Below, piece by piece: positions 5,912 through 5,932 of a stretch of DNA of 5,932 nt (its first letter is position 1; every line of letters begins with the position of its first letter). Origin of the DNA: Mucilaginibacter sp. (GTDB taxonomy: Bacteria > Bacteroidota > Bacteroidia > Sphingobacteriales > Sphingobacteriaceae). Location: the NCBI GenBank assembly GCA_014376655.1, contig JACMRC010000561.1, forward strand, positions 1 to 5,932, written 5' to 3'. Under the pieces are notes generated by a model that worked only from the letters and a program-made list of their open reading frames with translations, was not told where the DNA came from and ran no database searches. Position numbers and translations under genes: made by a program.

Positions 5912-5932
5912 ATGAAAAAAATATTTGTTTTA
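5912..5932 (+). CDS. Start of a further gene, probably secreted protein (3' end outside window)
   Basis: Only seven codons are visible, MKKIFVL, after a 43-base gap behind the GH30 remnant. A lysine pair followed by hydrophobic residues is how signal peptides begin in this genome (compare MKKLYTLLF and MKKTIVSLS), so an exported protein, perhaps another carbohydrate-active enzyme of the locus, is plausible. Nothing more can be said of its family. Confidence 0.55.

Overview
The window looks like chromosome of a Bacteroidota bacterium, most likely a member of Sphingobacteriaceae such as Mucilaginibacter or Pedobacter. The reasons are signal peptides of the MKK...AQ type, genes without Shine-Dalgarno sites, TAnnTTTG-type promoter boxes and the protein families present. 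The genus is inferred from family resemblance only. No rRNA, tRNA, CRISPR array, insertion sequence or phage gene was seen.

Region 1 (1-747, + strand) holds the C-terminal half of a uroporphyrinogen-III C-methyltransferase (siroheme branch) and, 11 bases later, a small protein resembling the Bacteroidota DUF7009 family. Region 2 (751-1620, - strand) is an AraC-family regulator that converges on region 1 with three bases between the stop codons. Region 3 (1621-1947) is the non-coding stretch between the regulator and the operon it probably controls. It has a good TAnnTTTG box and small TTAA-flanked inverted repeats.

Region 4 (1948-5868, + strand) is a tightly packed beta-mannan utilisation operon: a secreted GH26 beta-mannanase, a secreted CE1-like esterase with an N-terminal beta-sandwich domain, a mannobiose/cellobiose 2-epimerase, the start of a sodium:solute symporter, and the tail of a GH30 glycosidase. 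A further gene with a signal-peptide-like start begins at 5912 and runs off the window. In intact mannan loci (established for the Bacteroides fragilis GH26 / GH130 / symporter / 2-epimerase set), mannanase releases mannobiose, the symporter imports it, the epimerase converts it to mannosyl-glucose, and a GH130 phosphorylase cleaves that.

The notable observation is that the operon is broken in a graded way. The two secreted enzymes at the front look intact. The epimerase has both an in-frame TAA and a one-base frameshift that cuts off its C-terminal catalytic histidine. The symporter is cut after about 46-50 residues and fused in frame to the last ~135 residues of a GH30 enzyme, so several kilobases of a normal locus appear to be missing, possibly including a GH130 gene. 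Either this is a recently decaying mannan locus that kept extracellular attack but lost uptake and intracellular processing, or the sequence carries base errors and a misjoin. Read-level data would separate the two.
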